Counted from the first letter of the stretch, positions 50,658 to 59,796 are shown. The stretch is DNA of 64,000 bases from WTFY01 sp965220895 (GCA_965220895.1 OZ244850.1:1426001-1490000); one strand, 5' to 3'. The notes: generated by a model from the letters alone, not told the origin. Program-made: numbers and translations.

Positions 50658-51338
50658 ATGAGTATCGATTTCAAGTTAACCGCCCATGCCCGCGAGGAAC
50701 GCGGCAAAAATGCCAGCAGGAGAATGCGGGCGGCCGGCAAGGTGCCGGGCGTGATCTATGGAGGCGGAGAACCCCCAGAAGCGGTGACTTTCGAGCATGA
50801 CACCCTGATGCACAACCTGGAAAACGAGGCGTTCTATTCACATATACTGACCGTGGATGTGGAAGGCACTTCCCAGAAGGCGATCTTGCGCGAGCTGCAA
50901 CGCCATCCGCACAAACCGACCGTGCTGCATCTGGACTTGCTGCGCGTGCGTGAAGATACGCGCATCAATGTGCATGTTCCGATTCATTTCATCAATGAAG
51001 ACACCTGTCATGGGGTCAAGCTGGACGGCGGGGTCATCAGCCACAACATGGTCGAGCTGGAAGTTTCCTGCCTGCCAAAAGATCTGCCGGAATTCATTGA
51101 AGTCGACGTTCAGGATCTCAAGCTGAATGACTCAATCCATCTCAGTGGCGTGCAAGTGCCCGAGGGAGTCACCATCGTGGAACTGGCCCATGGTGAAGGG
51201 CATGACCATACCGTGGTATCCATCCATGCCAAGCGGGCCGAAGAAAAGCTTGAGGAAGTGGAGGAAGAAGAGGTGGAAACGGACGACCAGGATCAGGCCG
51301 AAGATGAGGATGATTCTGCACAAGACGATGCCTCATGA
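50658..51338 (+). CDS. rplY: 50S ribosomal protein L25/general stress protein CTC
   Basis: 226 residues, the long CTC form with an L25 N-terminal domain that binds 5S rRNA and a C-terminal TL5/CTC domain. Typical starts: LTAHAREERGKNASRRMRAAGKVPGVIYGG, then LRELQRHPHKPTVLHLDLLRV, TRINVHVPIHF and CHGVKLDGGVISHNMVELEVSCLPKDLPEFIEVDV. The last 30 residues are a strongly acidic tail (EVEEEEVETDDQDQAED). It sits in the conserved prs-rplY-pth order. Confidence 0.95.
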   Translation: MSIDFKLTAHAREERGKNASRRMRAAGKVPGVIYGGGEPPEAVTFEHDTLMHNLENEAFYSHILTVDVEGTSQKAILRELQRHPHKPTVLHLDLLRVREDTRINVHVPIHFINEDTCHGVKLDGGVISHNMVELEVSCLPKDLPEFIEVDVQDLKLNDSIHLSGVQVPEGVTIVELAHGEGHDHTVVSIHAKRAEEKLEEVEEEEVETDDQDQAEDEDDSAQDDAS

Positions 51339-51351
51339 TCTCTAGTCCGCT

Positions 51352-51948
51352 GTGCCCGCCCAACCCCGTATACGGCTGATAGCCGGTTTAGGCAATCCCG
51401 AAGAGAAACATGTACAGACCCGGCACAATGCCGGGTTTTGGTTTGCGGATGCAGTGGCCGCGCAACGGGGTGCGGTATTCCGTTACCAGGAACGGTTCCA
51501 GGGCGAGGTTGCGCATTTCAGTTTCGAGGACGGGAAGGTCTGGCTGCTCAAGCCGCAGACGTATATGAACCGGAGCGGACTGTCGCTGCACAGGTTTGTG
51601 CAGTTCTACAAGATCTCCGTGCAGCAACTGCTGGTCGTCCATGACGAGATCGACTTGCCCAGTGGCACAGCAAGGATCAAACATGCGGGCGGGCATGGCG
51701 GGCATAACGGCCTGCGAAGCACCTTTGAGCATCTGGGATCGGACTTTCTGCGCCTGCGTCTGGGGGTCGGGCATCCGGGCCACAAGGATGACGTCACGGA
51801 CCATGTGCTGAAAAAGCCGGGTGCCGGGGAGCGCCGGGAGATCGACTCTGCGATCGACCGGGCTTGCGATGTCCTGGATGAGCTTCTCAGGGGAGATGTG
51901 GAAGCTGCAATGAGACAACTCCATACCCGGGCACCGCATGGGGTTTAG
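51352..51948 (+). CDS. pth: Peptidyl-tRNA hydrolase
   Basis: 198 residues with a GTG start. It recycles tRNA from peptidyl-tRNA that drops off ribosomes. Seen: LIAGLGNPEEKHVQTRHNAGFWFADAVA with catalytic His in the RHNAG loop (about residue 24), FLLKPQTYMNRSGLSL, LLVVHDEIDLPSGTARIKHAGGHGGHNGLRS and the FLRLRLGVGHP strand. Its stop lies 11 bases inside the ychF gene, so the two genes overlap and are probably translationally coupled. Confidence 0.95.
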   Translation: MPAQPRIRLIAGLGNPEEKHVQTRHNAGFWFADAVAAQRGAVFRYQERFQGEVAHFSFEDGKVWLLKPQTYMNRSGLSLHRFVQFYKISVQQLLVVHDEIDLPSGTARIKHAGGHGGHNGLRSTFEHLGSDFLRLRLGVGHPGHKDDVTDHVLKKPGAGERREIDSAIDRACDVLDELLRGDVEAAMRQLHTRAPHGV

Positions 51949-53029
51949 GTGTGGCATCGTCGGCTTGCCCAACGTTGGCAAATCCACCTTGTTCAATGCG
52001 CTTACCGCGGCCCGTATTGCGGCCGAGAACTACCCGTTTTGCACCATCGACCCGAATATCGGCGTGGTCGCCGTGCCTGACCCGAGGCTGACGACACTCG
52101 CACGGATTGCGAATTCTGAACAAATCATCCCCACGACGATCGAATTCGTGGATATTGCCGGTCTGGTGGCTGGCGCCTCGAAAGGAGAGGGGCTGGGAAA
52201 TCAATTCCTCGGACACATCCGCGAAACGGACGCGATCGCTCATGTGATCCGCTGTTTCGACGATGAGAATGTCATTCACGTGGACGACAAGGTCGATCCC
52301 CTTTCGGACCTTGAAACGATTTCAACCGAGCTGATCCTGGCGGACCTGGAAACCGTGCACAAGGCCATCGGCAAGACGGAACGTGTGGCCAAGTCGGGAG
52401 ACAAGGAAGCGGTGGCACGACTGGGGCTGTACGAGCGTCTGCAAAAGCACCTGGAAGAAGAGCGCCCGGCACACGGGTTCGAAGTGGAGGACGAGCACCT
52501 GCATCATTTCAGGACCCTGCATCTGCTCACCGGCAAGCCTGCATTCTATATTGCCAATGTCTCGGAAGACGGATTCGAGGGGAATCCGCACCTGGACCGT
52601 TTGCGGGAATTCGCGAGTCAGCAATCGGTGCCGGTCATTGCGGTGTGTGCAAAAATTGAAGCCGAACTGGCACAACTGGAAGAGGATGACCGGCAGGCCT
52701 ACCTGGACGAACTCAAGCTGGAGGAACCCGGCTTGAGCCGCGTCATCCGCACCGGCTACGCGTTGCTGGAACTGCAGACTTTTTTCACTGCGGGCCCCAA
52801 GGAGGTCCGGGCCTGGACGGTGCAGCAAGGTGCGACGGCTCCGCAGGCGGCCGGTAAAATCCATACGGATTTTGAAAGGGGCTTCATCCGGGCAGAAGTC
52901 ATCAGCTACCGGGACTATGTGGATGCCAACGGTGAATCAGGCGCGAAAGAGCAGGGCAGGTGGCGGCTCGAAGGAAAGCATTATCTGATCCAGGAAGGCG
53001 ATGTCGTGCATTTCCGTTTCAATGTCTAG
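51938..53029 (+). CDS. ychF: Redox/translation-associated GTPase YchF (Obg family)
   Basis: 363 residues. Ribosome-associated ATPase/GTPase with a G domain starting at GIVGLPNVGKSTLFNALT (P-loop), the Switch I/II stretch PFCTIDPNIGVVAVPD and DIAGLVAGASKGEGLGNQFL, the coiled-coil arm, and the C-terminal TGS domain ending AEVISYRDYVDANGESGAKEQGRWRLEG. YchF has NxxE in place of NKxD and often hydrolyses ATP. It ends 55 bases before tRNA-Met. Confidence 0.95.
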   Translation: MGFRCGIVGLPNVGKSTLFNALTAARIAAENYPFCTIDPNIGVVAVPDPRLTTLARIANSEQIIPTTIEFVDIAGLVAGASKGEGLGNQFLGHIRETDAIAHVIRCFDDENVIHVDDKVDPLSDLETISTELILADLETVHKAIGKTERVAKSGDKEAVARLGLYERLQKHLEEERPAHGFEVEDEHLHHFRTLHLLTGKPAFYIANVSEDGFEGNPHLDRLREFASQQSVPVIAVCAKIEAELAQLEEDDRQAYLDELKLEEPGLSRVIRTGYALLELQTFFTAGPKEVRAWTVQQGATAPQAAGKIHTDFERGFIRAEVISYRDYVDANGESGAKEQGRWRLEGKHYLIQEGDVVHFRFNV

Positions 53030-53084
53030 GGTTGTTGACATCTCCCCGGGCCTTTCTGTACGGTTCATGGGTTTTCCCGAACGT

Positions 53085-53161
53085 GGCTATGTAGCTCAGC
53101 TGGTTAGAGCACAGCATTCATAATGCTGGGGTCGTTGGTTCAAGTCCAACCATAGCCACCA
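53085..53161 (+). tRNA. tRNA-Met (anticodon CAT)
   Basis: 77 bases with encoded CCA. Acceptor stem GGCTATG paired with CATAGCC; anticodon stem CAGCA/TGCTG with loop TTCATAA giving CAT; T-arm GTTGG TTCAAGT CCAAC. The absence of the initiator C1:A72 mismatch and a strong similarity to the elongator tRNA-Met of E. coli indicate elongator Met. A tRNA-Ile2 with lysidine cannot be formally excluded. Confidence 0.9.
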
Positions 53162-53196
53162 TCCGCACTTCAGGGGAAGCTTTTCCCCGACCTGGA

Positions 53197-53904
53197 TTAC
53201 GAGCCATCTATTTCGGCAAGATGGGCCACGGCCTCGCGCAGCGGCTCGGCATGCGGGTTACTGACCGTGTGTTCGATGAGTATGGAGCGAGGACTTTGGG
53301 TGTCGTTGCCATAATAGGCATGGTTGAGGTCCTCGCGGACTTTGAGCACGGCACCCTCCGCACTCACACCACCGTACATCCCCTTGGTTCTCGAGAATGC
53401 CAGGATATCGGCAGTCTTGTCCTTGATATCCACGGACTGGGCTTTTGCACCGGCGCCTATGGGCCCGGTTGCAATACTGATATCGCCTCCCAGCTTGAAT
53501 GACGAGGTCAGCAATCCGTCCACGCCTCGATCCGTCATGATGATCAAGACCAGTTCGGCGACCTCAACTCCGGCCTGGAATCCGATGGTTCCAGAACCCA
53601 TCGTGTAAAATGCGGGATAGCTCCAGATATTGTCCTCTCCCTTGGAAAGCAACACGCCGCTGCCTCCGGATCCGCCAAAAAAGAAACCGCCCTTGATCAG
53701 CTGGGGAACGATCAAAATACCCCGGGCTCTATGCATGTTGTGATGCAGCCACTCCATGTCCGGATCGACAGCAAACGTTTCCACCGATCTTGCAGCGGCA
53801 TCCACCAGTGCCCGGGTATCGATCTCACTGGCGTGCACATTTTGTAAACTGAGTATGGAAAACAAGCCTGCGAAAATCAGGCGAATCAGGGTGTGTCTTG
53901 GCAT
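53197..53904 (-). CDS. SYLF-domain lipid-binding protein with signal peptide
   Basis: 235 residues from the ATG at 53904; a longer frame to 54072 has no family support. An N-terminal signal peptide (IRLIFAGLFSILSLQNVHA) is followed by a SYLF/YsxC-like domain: GILIVPQLIKGGFFFGGSGGSGVLL, WSYPAFYTMGSGTIGFQAGVEVAELVLIIM (split by alternation of strands), DISIATGPIGAGAKAQSVDI and AFSRTKGMYGGVSAEGAVL. SYLF proteins bind phosphoinositides in eukaryotes; the bacterial role is unknown, probably at the envelope. Orphan gene between tRNA-Met and the SLOG gene. Confidence 0.85.
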   Translation of the reverse strand: MPRHTLIRLIFAGLFSILSLQNVHASEIDTRALVDAAARSVETFAVDPDMEWLHHNMHRARGILIVPQLIKGGFFFGGSGGSGVLLSKGEDNIWSYPAFYTMGSGTIGFQAGVEVAELVLIIMTDRGVDGLLTSSFKLGGDISIATGPIGAGAKAQSVDIKDKTADILAFSRTKGMYGGVSAEGAVLKVREDLNHAYYGNDTQSPRSILIEHTVSNPHAEPLREAVAHLAEIDGS

Positions 53905-53983
53905 GCTGTCCTCTGGCATCGGGTGTGGGCGGTTAGTGTAGCAGAATCCTTGTGCGGGTCTAACATGAAAGGCGCTCGTCTCG

Positions 53984-54457
53984 TTACACGCAGGTCTTGA
54001 GGATATGGTCGATGCAGCGGTACGTGTAGTCGTAGCCTGCGGGCCACTGGCTGCGACGGGGGCCCGCGACATTCAGACATCTGACATCGAATTTACGGAA
54101 AAATTCCAGCGCCAGGTCCGCGGCCTGTTCGCTGTGCTGGCACTCGGCATCGATCAGGATAAAGGGCCTTTCGTGCTGCCTGCAGTAGTCGGCCGTGAGG
54201 GCGGTACCGCCTTTCAATGCCTGTGCGTAGATGATCAGCGTGCCGTGGCTGTGGAGGATATTGGCAAGCGTGCGCTTGGCGTAACCCGAACTGGCCTGTT
54301 CTGTGAGCGGATAGTGCCCGGGGATGGCTCCATCCTCGGCCTTGCGCCCTTTTGGACAGTGACCACCACAAGGAATCCGGTGGTGCAGCGCGGCATCCAG
54401 TGCAGCCCGGTCAACACCGGTCTGCCCGCCCGAGATGATTTTCTCAAGAGGATGCAT
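53984..54457 (-). CDS. SLOG/molybdenum-carrier-like protein
   Basis: 157 residues from the ATG at 54457; the upstream frame to 54529 is rejected because the family begins near EKIISGGQTGVDRAALDAAL. That N-terminus, with CGGHCPKGRKAEDGAIPGHYPL, TLIIYAQALKGGTAL and FILIDA, marks the SLOG-superfamily group (putative molybdenum carrier, YpsA-like) predicted to bind nucleotides or metals. Function is unknown. The gene lies between the SYLF gene and the terminator of pckG, transcribed to the left. Confidence 0.82.
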   Translation of the reverse strand: MHPLEKIISGGQTGVDRAALDAALHHRIPCGGHCPKGRKAEDGAIPGHYPLTEQASSGYAKRTLANILHSHGTLIIYAQALKGGTALTADYCRQHERPFILIDAECQHSEQAADLALEFFRKFDVRCLNVAGPRRSQWPAGYDYTYRCIDHILKTCV

Positions 54458-54510
54458 GCGGCGTGAAGTCACCCAGAATACGGTCGGTGGACAGCACAGC
54501 GGTGCAGCAC

Positions 54511-54544
54511 AAAAAAAGCCCCGTGACAATTACGTCACGGGGCT
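54511..54544 (-). terminator. Rho-independent terminator of pckG
   Basis: On the minus strand, AAGCCCCGTGAC and GTCACGGGGCTT form a 12-base stem (loop of about 5), directly followed by a run of seven T. It lies 24 bases after the pckG stop and is a textbook intrinsic terminator. Confidence 0.95.
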
Positions 54545-54567
54545 TGATGGACAATGGCTTGGCGTGG

Positions 54568-56325
54568 TCAGGCAGCCTTGCTTTGCAAAGCAGAAGAGAT
54601 CTTGGCCAGCTCAGCCAGGATGGCCTGCGGCATGCGATCACCAAATTCCTCAAAGTATTCGCCGATGGCCACGGTTTCCTGTTCCCACTTGGCTGGATCG
54701 ACCGACAGCAATGCCTGCATCGTTTCAGTGGAGACATCGATACCGTTGATATCGATATCCTCGACATTGGGCAGGAACCCGATCGGCGTTTCTCTTGCAT
54801 CAAGCTTGCCTTGGCAACGCCCCACGATCCAGGCCAGAACCCGCATGTTTTCACCAAAGCCAGGCCACATGAACTTGCCGTCCTGGTCACGTCGGAACCA
54901 GTTGCAATGGAAGATCTTGGGCAGTTTGTCCGACTTGCCCTGGAAGCTGAGCCAGTGGGCAAAGTAGTCACCGAAGTTGTATCCGCAGAACGGCTTCATG
55001 GCCATGGGATCGCGCCGGATCTGCCCGGCTCCGCCAATTGCGGCAGCCGTCATCTCGGAGGCACAGGAAGCTCCGACCAGTACCCCGTGGGCCCAGTCCT
55101 TGGCCTCGAAGACCAGCGGTGCCAGCTCCTTGCGGCGACCGCCGAATACCACGGCTGAGATCGGTACGCCGTCCGGGTTGTCCGCCATCGGGGAGTAGAC
55201 CGGGTTGTTCTTGGCGGGCACGGTAAATCGTGAGTTGGGGTGGGCAGCAGGACCTACCTCAGCATCGTAGGGGTTGCCTTTCCAGTCCAGCGCCGGTGTA
55301 TCGCCGTCATCCTTTTCTTCCCACCAGGGCTCGTTGTTGGCCGTGACCCCGACGTTGGTAAAGATGGCATCGCTTTTCAGGGTGTCGTACGCGTTCTTGT
55401 TGGACCATTCGTTGGTGCCGGGCACGACTCCGAAATAACCGGATTCGGGATTGATGGCCCAAAGCCGTCCGTCGTCACGCAAATGCAGCCAGCAGATGTC
55501 ATCACCTACCGTGGTGACTTTCCATCCCTTGTACTGTTCCGGTGGAATCAGCATGGCGAGGTTGGTTTTTCCGCACGCGGAAGGGAATGCGCACGCGATG
55601 TAGTGCGTCTCGCCCTGCGGGCTTTGCAGCCCGACGATCAGCATGTGTTCGGCCAGCCAGCCTTCCGTGCGCGCCTGCCAGCTCGCGATTCTCAGGGCAT
55701 GGCACTTCTTGCCAAGCAGCGCATTGCCGCCGTAGCCGGAACCGATGCTCATGATGTATAGCTCTTCGGGGAAATGCATGATGAAACGTTTTTCAGGGTC
55801 CAGGTCGCCAGTGGAATGCAGTCCCCTGACAAAGGTCCCTTCTCTTTCAATGCGTTCCAGGGCCGGTGTCCCGATGCGTGCCATGATCTTCATGTTGGCT
55901 ACCACGTAGGGGCTGTCTGTGATTTCGACTCCGTTTCGCGACAGCGGGGAATCGATCGGCCCCATGCAATACGGGATCACGTACATGGTTCGGCCCTGCA
56001 TGCAGCCTGCAAACAACTCGTGCAGTTTCGCATGCGCTTCATCCGGATCCATCCAGTTGTTGTTCGGCCCTGCATCTTCCTGGTCCTTGGTGCAGACAAA
56101 GGTCAGGTGCTCCACACGCGCCACGTCGGAGGGGTCGGAACGGTGCAGATAGCAGTTCGGATGCGTCTCCTCGTTCAGTTTCATCAGCGTGCCGGTGTCC
56201 AGCATCTGGTCTACCATCGTGTCGAACTCGGCATCGCTGCCGTCGCACCAGACAATCCTGTCCGGCTTGGTATGCGCCGCCACTTCGTCTACCCACTTTG
56301 CGAGGGCATCATTCTTCGTTGTCAT
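54568..56325 (-). CDS. pckG: Phosphoenolpyruvate carboxykinase (GTP)
   Basis: 585 residues. GTP-dependent decarboxylation of oxaloacetate to PEP, the gluconeogenic entry. Seen: the N-terminal RIVWCDGSDAEFDTMVDQML, YVIPYCMGPIDSPLSRNGVEITDS, EELYIMSIGSGYGGNALLGKKCHALRIAS, the phosphate loop CAFPSACGKTNLAML, WLHLRDDGRLWAINPESGYFGVVPGTNE and CNWFRRDQDGKFMWPGFGENMR. Size and motifs are of the GTP-type, rarer in gammaproteobacteria than the ATP-type. It ends at a strong terminator. The 336 gene-free bases upstream hold its promoter. Confidence 0.96.
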   Translation of the reverse strand: MTTKNDALAKWVDEVAAHTKPDRIVWCDGSDAEFDTMVDQMLDTGTLMKLNEETHPNCYLHRSDPSDVARVEHLTFVCTKDQEDAGPNNNWMDPDEAHAKLHELFAGCMQGRTMYVIPYCMGPIDSPLSRNGVEITDSPYVVANMKIMARIGTPALERIEREGTFVRGLHSTGDLDPEKRFIMHFPEELYIMSIGSGYGGNALLGKKCHALRIASWQARTEGWLAEHMLIVGLQSPQGETHYIACAFPSACGKTNLAMLIPPEQYKGWKVTTVGDDICWLHLRDDGRLWAINPESGYFGVVPGTNEWSNKNAYDTLKSDAIFTNVGVTANNEPWWEEKDDGDTPALDWKGNPYDAEVGPAAHPNSRFTVPAKNNPVYSPMADNPDGVPISAVVFGGRRKELAPLVFEAKDWAHGVLVGASCASEMTAAAIGGAGQIRRDPMAMKPFCGYNFGDYFAHWLSFQGKSDKLPKIFHCNWFRRDQDGKFMWPGFGENMRVLAWIVGRCQGKLDARETPIGFLPNVEDIDINGIDVSTETMQALLSVDPAKWEQETVAIGEYFEEFGDRMPQAILAELAKISSALQSKAA

Positions 56326-56661
56326 CTCAAAATTCCCTGTAAATTCAATAATCGTGAATTGGATCCGGCGAGATACTTGATAGCCACCGAATATAAAAGT
56401 CAGAACTCCCGATTATACATAGTGAAGGTAAAGATATAAGCCTTAAACAAATTTTTATCCGCACGTTTGCCGGATTCCTATCCCTAAAGAGACATGTGTA
56501 TATCGGAAATCGTGCGTTTCAGGGGCGCTTGCATGCACCCGGTGCGGGTGCAGGATTCCGCTCGCGAATGCGGGACCCGCCAGCGGGTCTATAATTTGAT
56601 TGGAAACCGTGCCTGGAATAGAACACACTGCACGTCAGTAACCCGATATGCTGATTTGGCG
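56326..56661. promoter_or_regulatory. Divergent intergenic region between pckG and mazG
   Basis: 336 bases containing the promoters of pckG (minus) and mazG (plus). An in-frame extension of mazG to 56494 exists but reads as non-family sequence. No riboswitch, tRNA or strong hairpin is recognised. Confidence 0.4.
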
Positions 56662-57399
56662 ATGGACAACCTGTACCGACTGATCAACCTCATGCAGCTG
56701 CTGCGCGACCCGGAAGATGGCTGCCCTTGGGATAACCGCCAGACCTTTGCCTCGCTGGTGCCCTACACCATCGACAAGCAGGATTTCCCGCTGCTCAGGG
56801 AGGAGTTGGGGGACCTGCTGCTGCAGATCGTTTTCCATGCGCAGATGGCCCGGGAGCAGGACCTGTTTGATATCGATGACGTGGCGCGAAGCATCAGCGA
56901 CAAGCTGGTTCGCCGTCACCCGAAAATCTTTGAGGAGGAAACCGTACCGGACATGGTCACCTGGGAGGATATCAGGGAGGCCGAGCGCAGGGCCAAACAG
57001 GGATCGGACAGCTTGCTGGACGATGTCCCGGAGGCGCTGCCGCAACTGCTGCGTGCCTGGAAGATTCAGGAACGTGCGGCCACGGTCGGCTTCGACTGGC
57101 AGGAGGCCCGGCCGGTGCTCGCGAAAATCGCCGAGGAACTCGACGAGCTCGGTGAGGCATTGGCCGCGGAGGATGGGCAAGACCGCCTGGCAGAGGAACT
57201 GGGAGACCTGCTGTTCTCCGCAGTGAATCTGGGCCGGCACCTGGATATCAGCGCAGAGGAGGCATTGCGCAAGTGCAATGAAAAATTTCTGAGCCGCTTT
57301 CGCGAAGTGGAACGGCAGATGGAGCAACAGGGGAAACGTCTGGCCGACTGTTCCATGGAAGAGATGGAGCAGGCCTGGCAGGCTGCCAAGCTCGCATAG
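56662..57399 (+). CDS. mazG: Nucleoside triphosphate pyrophosphohydrolase MazG with shortened N-terminal domain
   Basis: 245 residues from the ATG at 56662 (E. coli MazG has 263). MazG hydrolyses NTPs to NMP and PPi, and degrades ppGpp-related pools in E. coli. The CPWDNRQTFASLVPYTI start is normal, but where others read YTLEETYEVLDAIA-x-EDF this protein goes straight from YTI to DKQDF: about 10 residues with the first EExxE metal motif are missing. DNA at the junction reads ACCATCGACAAG, consistent with an in-frame deletion between two CATCGA repeats. The C-terminal domain keeps EELDELGEAL and RLAEELGDLLFSAVNL, the active site of E. coli MazG, so activity probably survives. Confidence 0.85.
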   Translation: MDNLYRLINLMQLLRDPEDGCPWDNRQTFASLVPYTIDKQDFPLLREELGDLLLQIVFHAQMAREQDLFDIDDVARSISDKLVRRHPKIFEEETVPDMVTWEDIREAERRAKQGSDSLLDDVPEALPQLLRAWKIQERAATVGFDWQEARPVLAKIAEELDELGEALAAEDGQDRLAEELGDLLFSAVNLGRHLDISAEEALRKCNEKFLSRFREVERQMEQQGKRLADCSMEEMEQAWQAAKLA

Positions 57400-57417
57400 C
57401 CCCGCAGTCCCGCGACA

Positions 57418-58266
57418 TCACTCGAAGCGCATGGAGAAGTCCACCGCCTGGATGTTCTTGGTGAGGGCGCCGACGGAAATGTACTGCACCCCGGTTTTTG
57501 CCACCTCGCGGACATTGTCCAGGTTGATGCCCCCGGAGGCTTCCAGTTTTTTGCGGTCCTCGTTCAGGGCCACGGCTGCCTGCAGATCGGACAGGGAAAA
57601 GTTGTCCAGCAGGATCGTATCGGCGGCGGTTTCCAGGGCCTCTTCAAGCTGTTCGCAGTTCTCCACCTCGATTTCAATTCTCAGTGCCGGGAAATGCTGT
57701 TTGGCCAGGTCCGCTGCCTGCTGAATCGAGCCCGCAGTCGCGATGTGGTTCTCCTTGATGAGGATGGCGTCGTACAGCCCCATCCGGTGGTTCAGTCCAC
57801 CTCCGCATTGCACGGCATACTTCTGTGCATAGCGCATCCCCGGCAGGGTCTTGCGGGTGTCCAGGATTTGCGCGGAAGTCCCCGAGATACGTTCTACGTA
57901 TCGCCGGGCGCAGGTGGCCGTGGCTGACAGGGTCGCCAGATAGTTCAAGGCGGTGCGCTCCCCGCTGAGAATGGCCTGCGCCGTACCCTCCATCGTGCAC
58001 ACGGTTGCATCTTTCTCGATGGGATCCCCGTCCTGCTTTTTCCAGTCGACCCGCAGGCCGGCATCCAGCTGGTGCAAGGTTTCATCGAACCAGTGCTGGC
58101 CGCACAGGACCGCCGCCTCCCGGCAGATCACCACAGCCCGCGCCTGCTCGCCTGTATCGAACAACGACGCGGTCAGGTCGCCATGACCTATGTCCTCTTT
58201 CAGGGCAGTCCGCACGCTGTGCCAGATGAACTTCAGGGCATCCTCGTCATGGACTTCAGGATTCAT
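57418..58266 (-). CDS. nadC: Nicotinate-nucleotide pyrophosphorylase (quinolinate phosphoribosyltransferase)
   Basis: 282 residues. It makes nicotinate mononucleotide from quinolinate and PRPP in NAD synthesis. Motifs: LKEDIGHGDLTASLFD, the GEQARAVVICREAAVLCG strand pair, GTAQAILSGERTALNYLATLSATAT, ILDTRKTLPGMRYAQKYAVQCGGGLNHRMGLYD, ILIKENHI and IEIEVENCEQLEEAL. All are standard. It converges on mazG with 18 bases between the stops; the next upstream gene is the amino-acid symporter, with a 22-base gap, so the two may be co-transcribed. Confidence 0.96.
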   Translation of the reverse strand: MNPEVHDEDALKFIWHSVRTALKEDIGHGDLTASLFDTGEQARAVVICREAAVLCGQHWFDETLHQLDAGLRVDWKKQDGDPIEKDATVCTMEGTAQAILSGERTALNYLATLSATATCARRYVERISGTSAQILDTRKTLPGMRYAQKYAVQCGGGLNHRMGLYDAILIKENHIATAGSIQQAADLAKQHFPALRIEIEVENCEQLEEALETAADTILLDNFSLSDLQAAVALNEDRKKLEASGGINLDNVREVAKTGVQYISVGALTKNIQAVDFSMRFE

Positions 58267-58288
58267 TTCCAGACCTCTGCACCGCGGG

Positions 58289-59620
58289 CTACTTGTACAG
58301 GTAGTCCCGGGTGACCCTGAAGATCACTGGACTGAGCAGGGCCAGGGCAATCAGGTTGGGTATGGCCATGAACCCGTTCATGACATCAGCAAGCAGCCAT
58401 ACCAGGTCCAGCTTGATGAGTGCCCCGGTCAAGATGGCAACCACCCACAGGATTCTGTACGGCGTGATGACCCGCACGCCAAAGATGAATTCGGCACAGC
58501 GTTCACCATAGTAGCTCCAGCCGAGCAGGGTGGTGAAGGCAAATACCACAAGGCCGAAGGTGACGATGTAATTTCCACCGCTGATGCCTTGGCCATAGGC
58601 CAGCGTCGACAGCGAGGCCCCGGTTTCACCACTGGTCCAGGCCCCGGTCAGCAGAATCACCAGCGCCGTCATGGTACAGACGATCAGGGTATCGATGAAC
58701 GTGCCCAGCATGCCGATCATGCCCTGGCGTACCGGATCATCGGTCTGCGCCGCGGCATGCGCGATCGGTGCACTGCCGAGGCCGGCCTCGTTCGAGAAGA
58801 TGCCGCGTGCGACACCGAACCGGATGGCCGCGACCATGGCCGCCCCGGCAAATCCTCCAGTGGCCGCAGTGCCGGAGAAGGCGCTGGTGAAAATCAGCCC
58901 CAGCGCCTGGCCGACCTGTCCAAAATTCGCAAAGATGACAATCAGTGAGCCGAGCACATAGGCGATGGCCATGATGGGAACCAGTTTGCCTGCCACCACC
59001 CCGATGCGCTGGACTCCACCGAGAATCACCAGACCGACCAGGATGGCCAGCACGATTCCGGTCAGGAGCGGACTCACCCCGAAGTTGGAGTGCAGTGCAT
59101 CGGATACGGAATTGGACTGCACCATGTTGCCTATGCCAAAGGCCGCAATCGTGCCAAACAGTGCAAACAGGAAGCCCAGCCACTTCCAGTTCTCGCCCAG
59201 GCCGTTCTTGATGTAGTACATGGGCCCGCCGACCCGCCGACCCCGCTCATCCACTTCCCGGTACTTGACGGCCAGCACGGCCTCACCGTACTTGGTAGCC
59301 ATGCCGAACAGGGCCGTCACCCACATCCAGAAAATGGCACCGGGCCCACCGAGAAAGATGGCGGTCGCCACACCCGCAATGTTGCCCGTACCGATGGTGG
59401 CTGAAAGAGCCGTCATCAGTGCCTGGAATGGGCTGATCTCCCCCTGGTCCTTGTCTGCCTTGCCGGACACAAGCAGCTTGAAGCCGAGCCCGATCTTTCT
59501 CCATGGAATCAGTTTCAGACCGAGCGTGAGATAGACACCGACACCCAGCAGGAGGGTCAGCATCACTGGCCCCCAGATAAAGCTGCTCAACTGTCCCAGA
59601 AGCGAATGTAGTAATTCCAT
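58289..59620 (-). CDS. Sodium:alanine/glycine symporter family transporter (AGCS)
   Basis: 443 residues with about ten hydrophobic helices. Members of this family (AlsT/DagA) import alanine or glycine with sodium. Typical: LSSFIWGPVMLTLLLGVGVYLTL, the IGTGNIAGVATAIFLGGPGAIFWMW signature (about 74-99), ATKYGEAVLAVKYRE, GPMYYIKNGLG, and NEAGLGSAPIAHAAAQTDDP followed by TALVILLTGAW. The exact amino acid is not deducible. It lies 22 bases upstream of nadC. Confidence 0.93.
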   Translation of the reverse strand: MELLHSLLGQLSSFIWGPVMLTLLLGVGVYLTLGLKLIPWRKIGLGFKLLVSGKADKDQGEISPFQALMTALSATIGTGNIAGVATAIFLGGPGAIFWMWVTALFGMATKYGEAVLAVKYREVDERGRRVGGPMYYIKNGLGENWKWLGFLFALFGTIAAFGIGNMVQSNSVSDALHSNFGVSPLLTGIVLAILVGLVILGGVQRIGVVAGKLVPIMAIAYVLGSLIVIFANFGQVGQALGLIFTSAFSGTAATGGFAGAAMVAAIRFGVARGIFSNEAGLGSAPIAHAAAQTDDPVRQGMIGMLGTFIDTLIVCTMTALVILLTGAWTSGETGASLSTLAYGQGISGGNYIVTFGLVVFAFTTLLGWSYYGERCAEFIFGVRVITPYRILWVVAILTGALIKLDLVWLLADVMNGFMAIPNLIALALLSPVIFRVTRDYLYK

Positions 59621-59796
59621 GGCTGCCCCCGTAATGCGTTAGTCACTGGCTTTTGCTTATGCCCGGCAACGAACGGGTCCCTCATGAACGGGCCAAACAA
59701 CGGGGCCGGTCATGTCTGTCATTGCAGGCACAGCCTGTCCACTCCAATCAGACAGTCCCTGTTTGCTATGCTACTCTGAAACCGAGAGTATATCGA

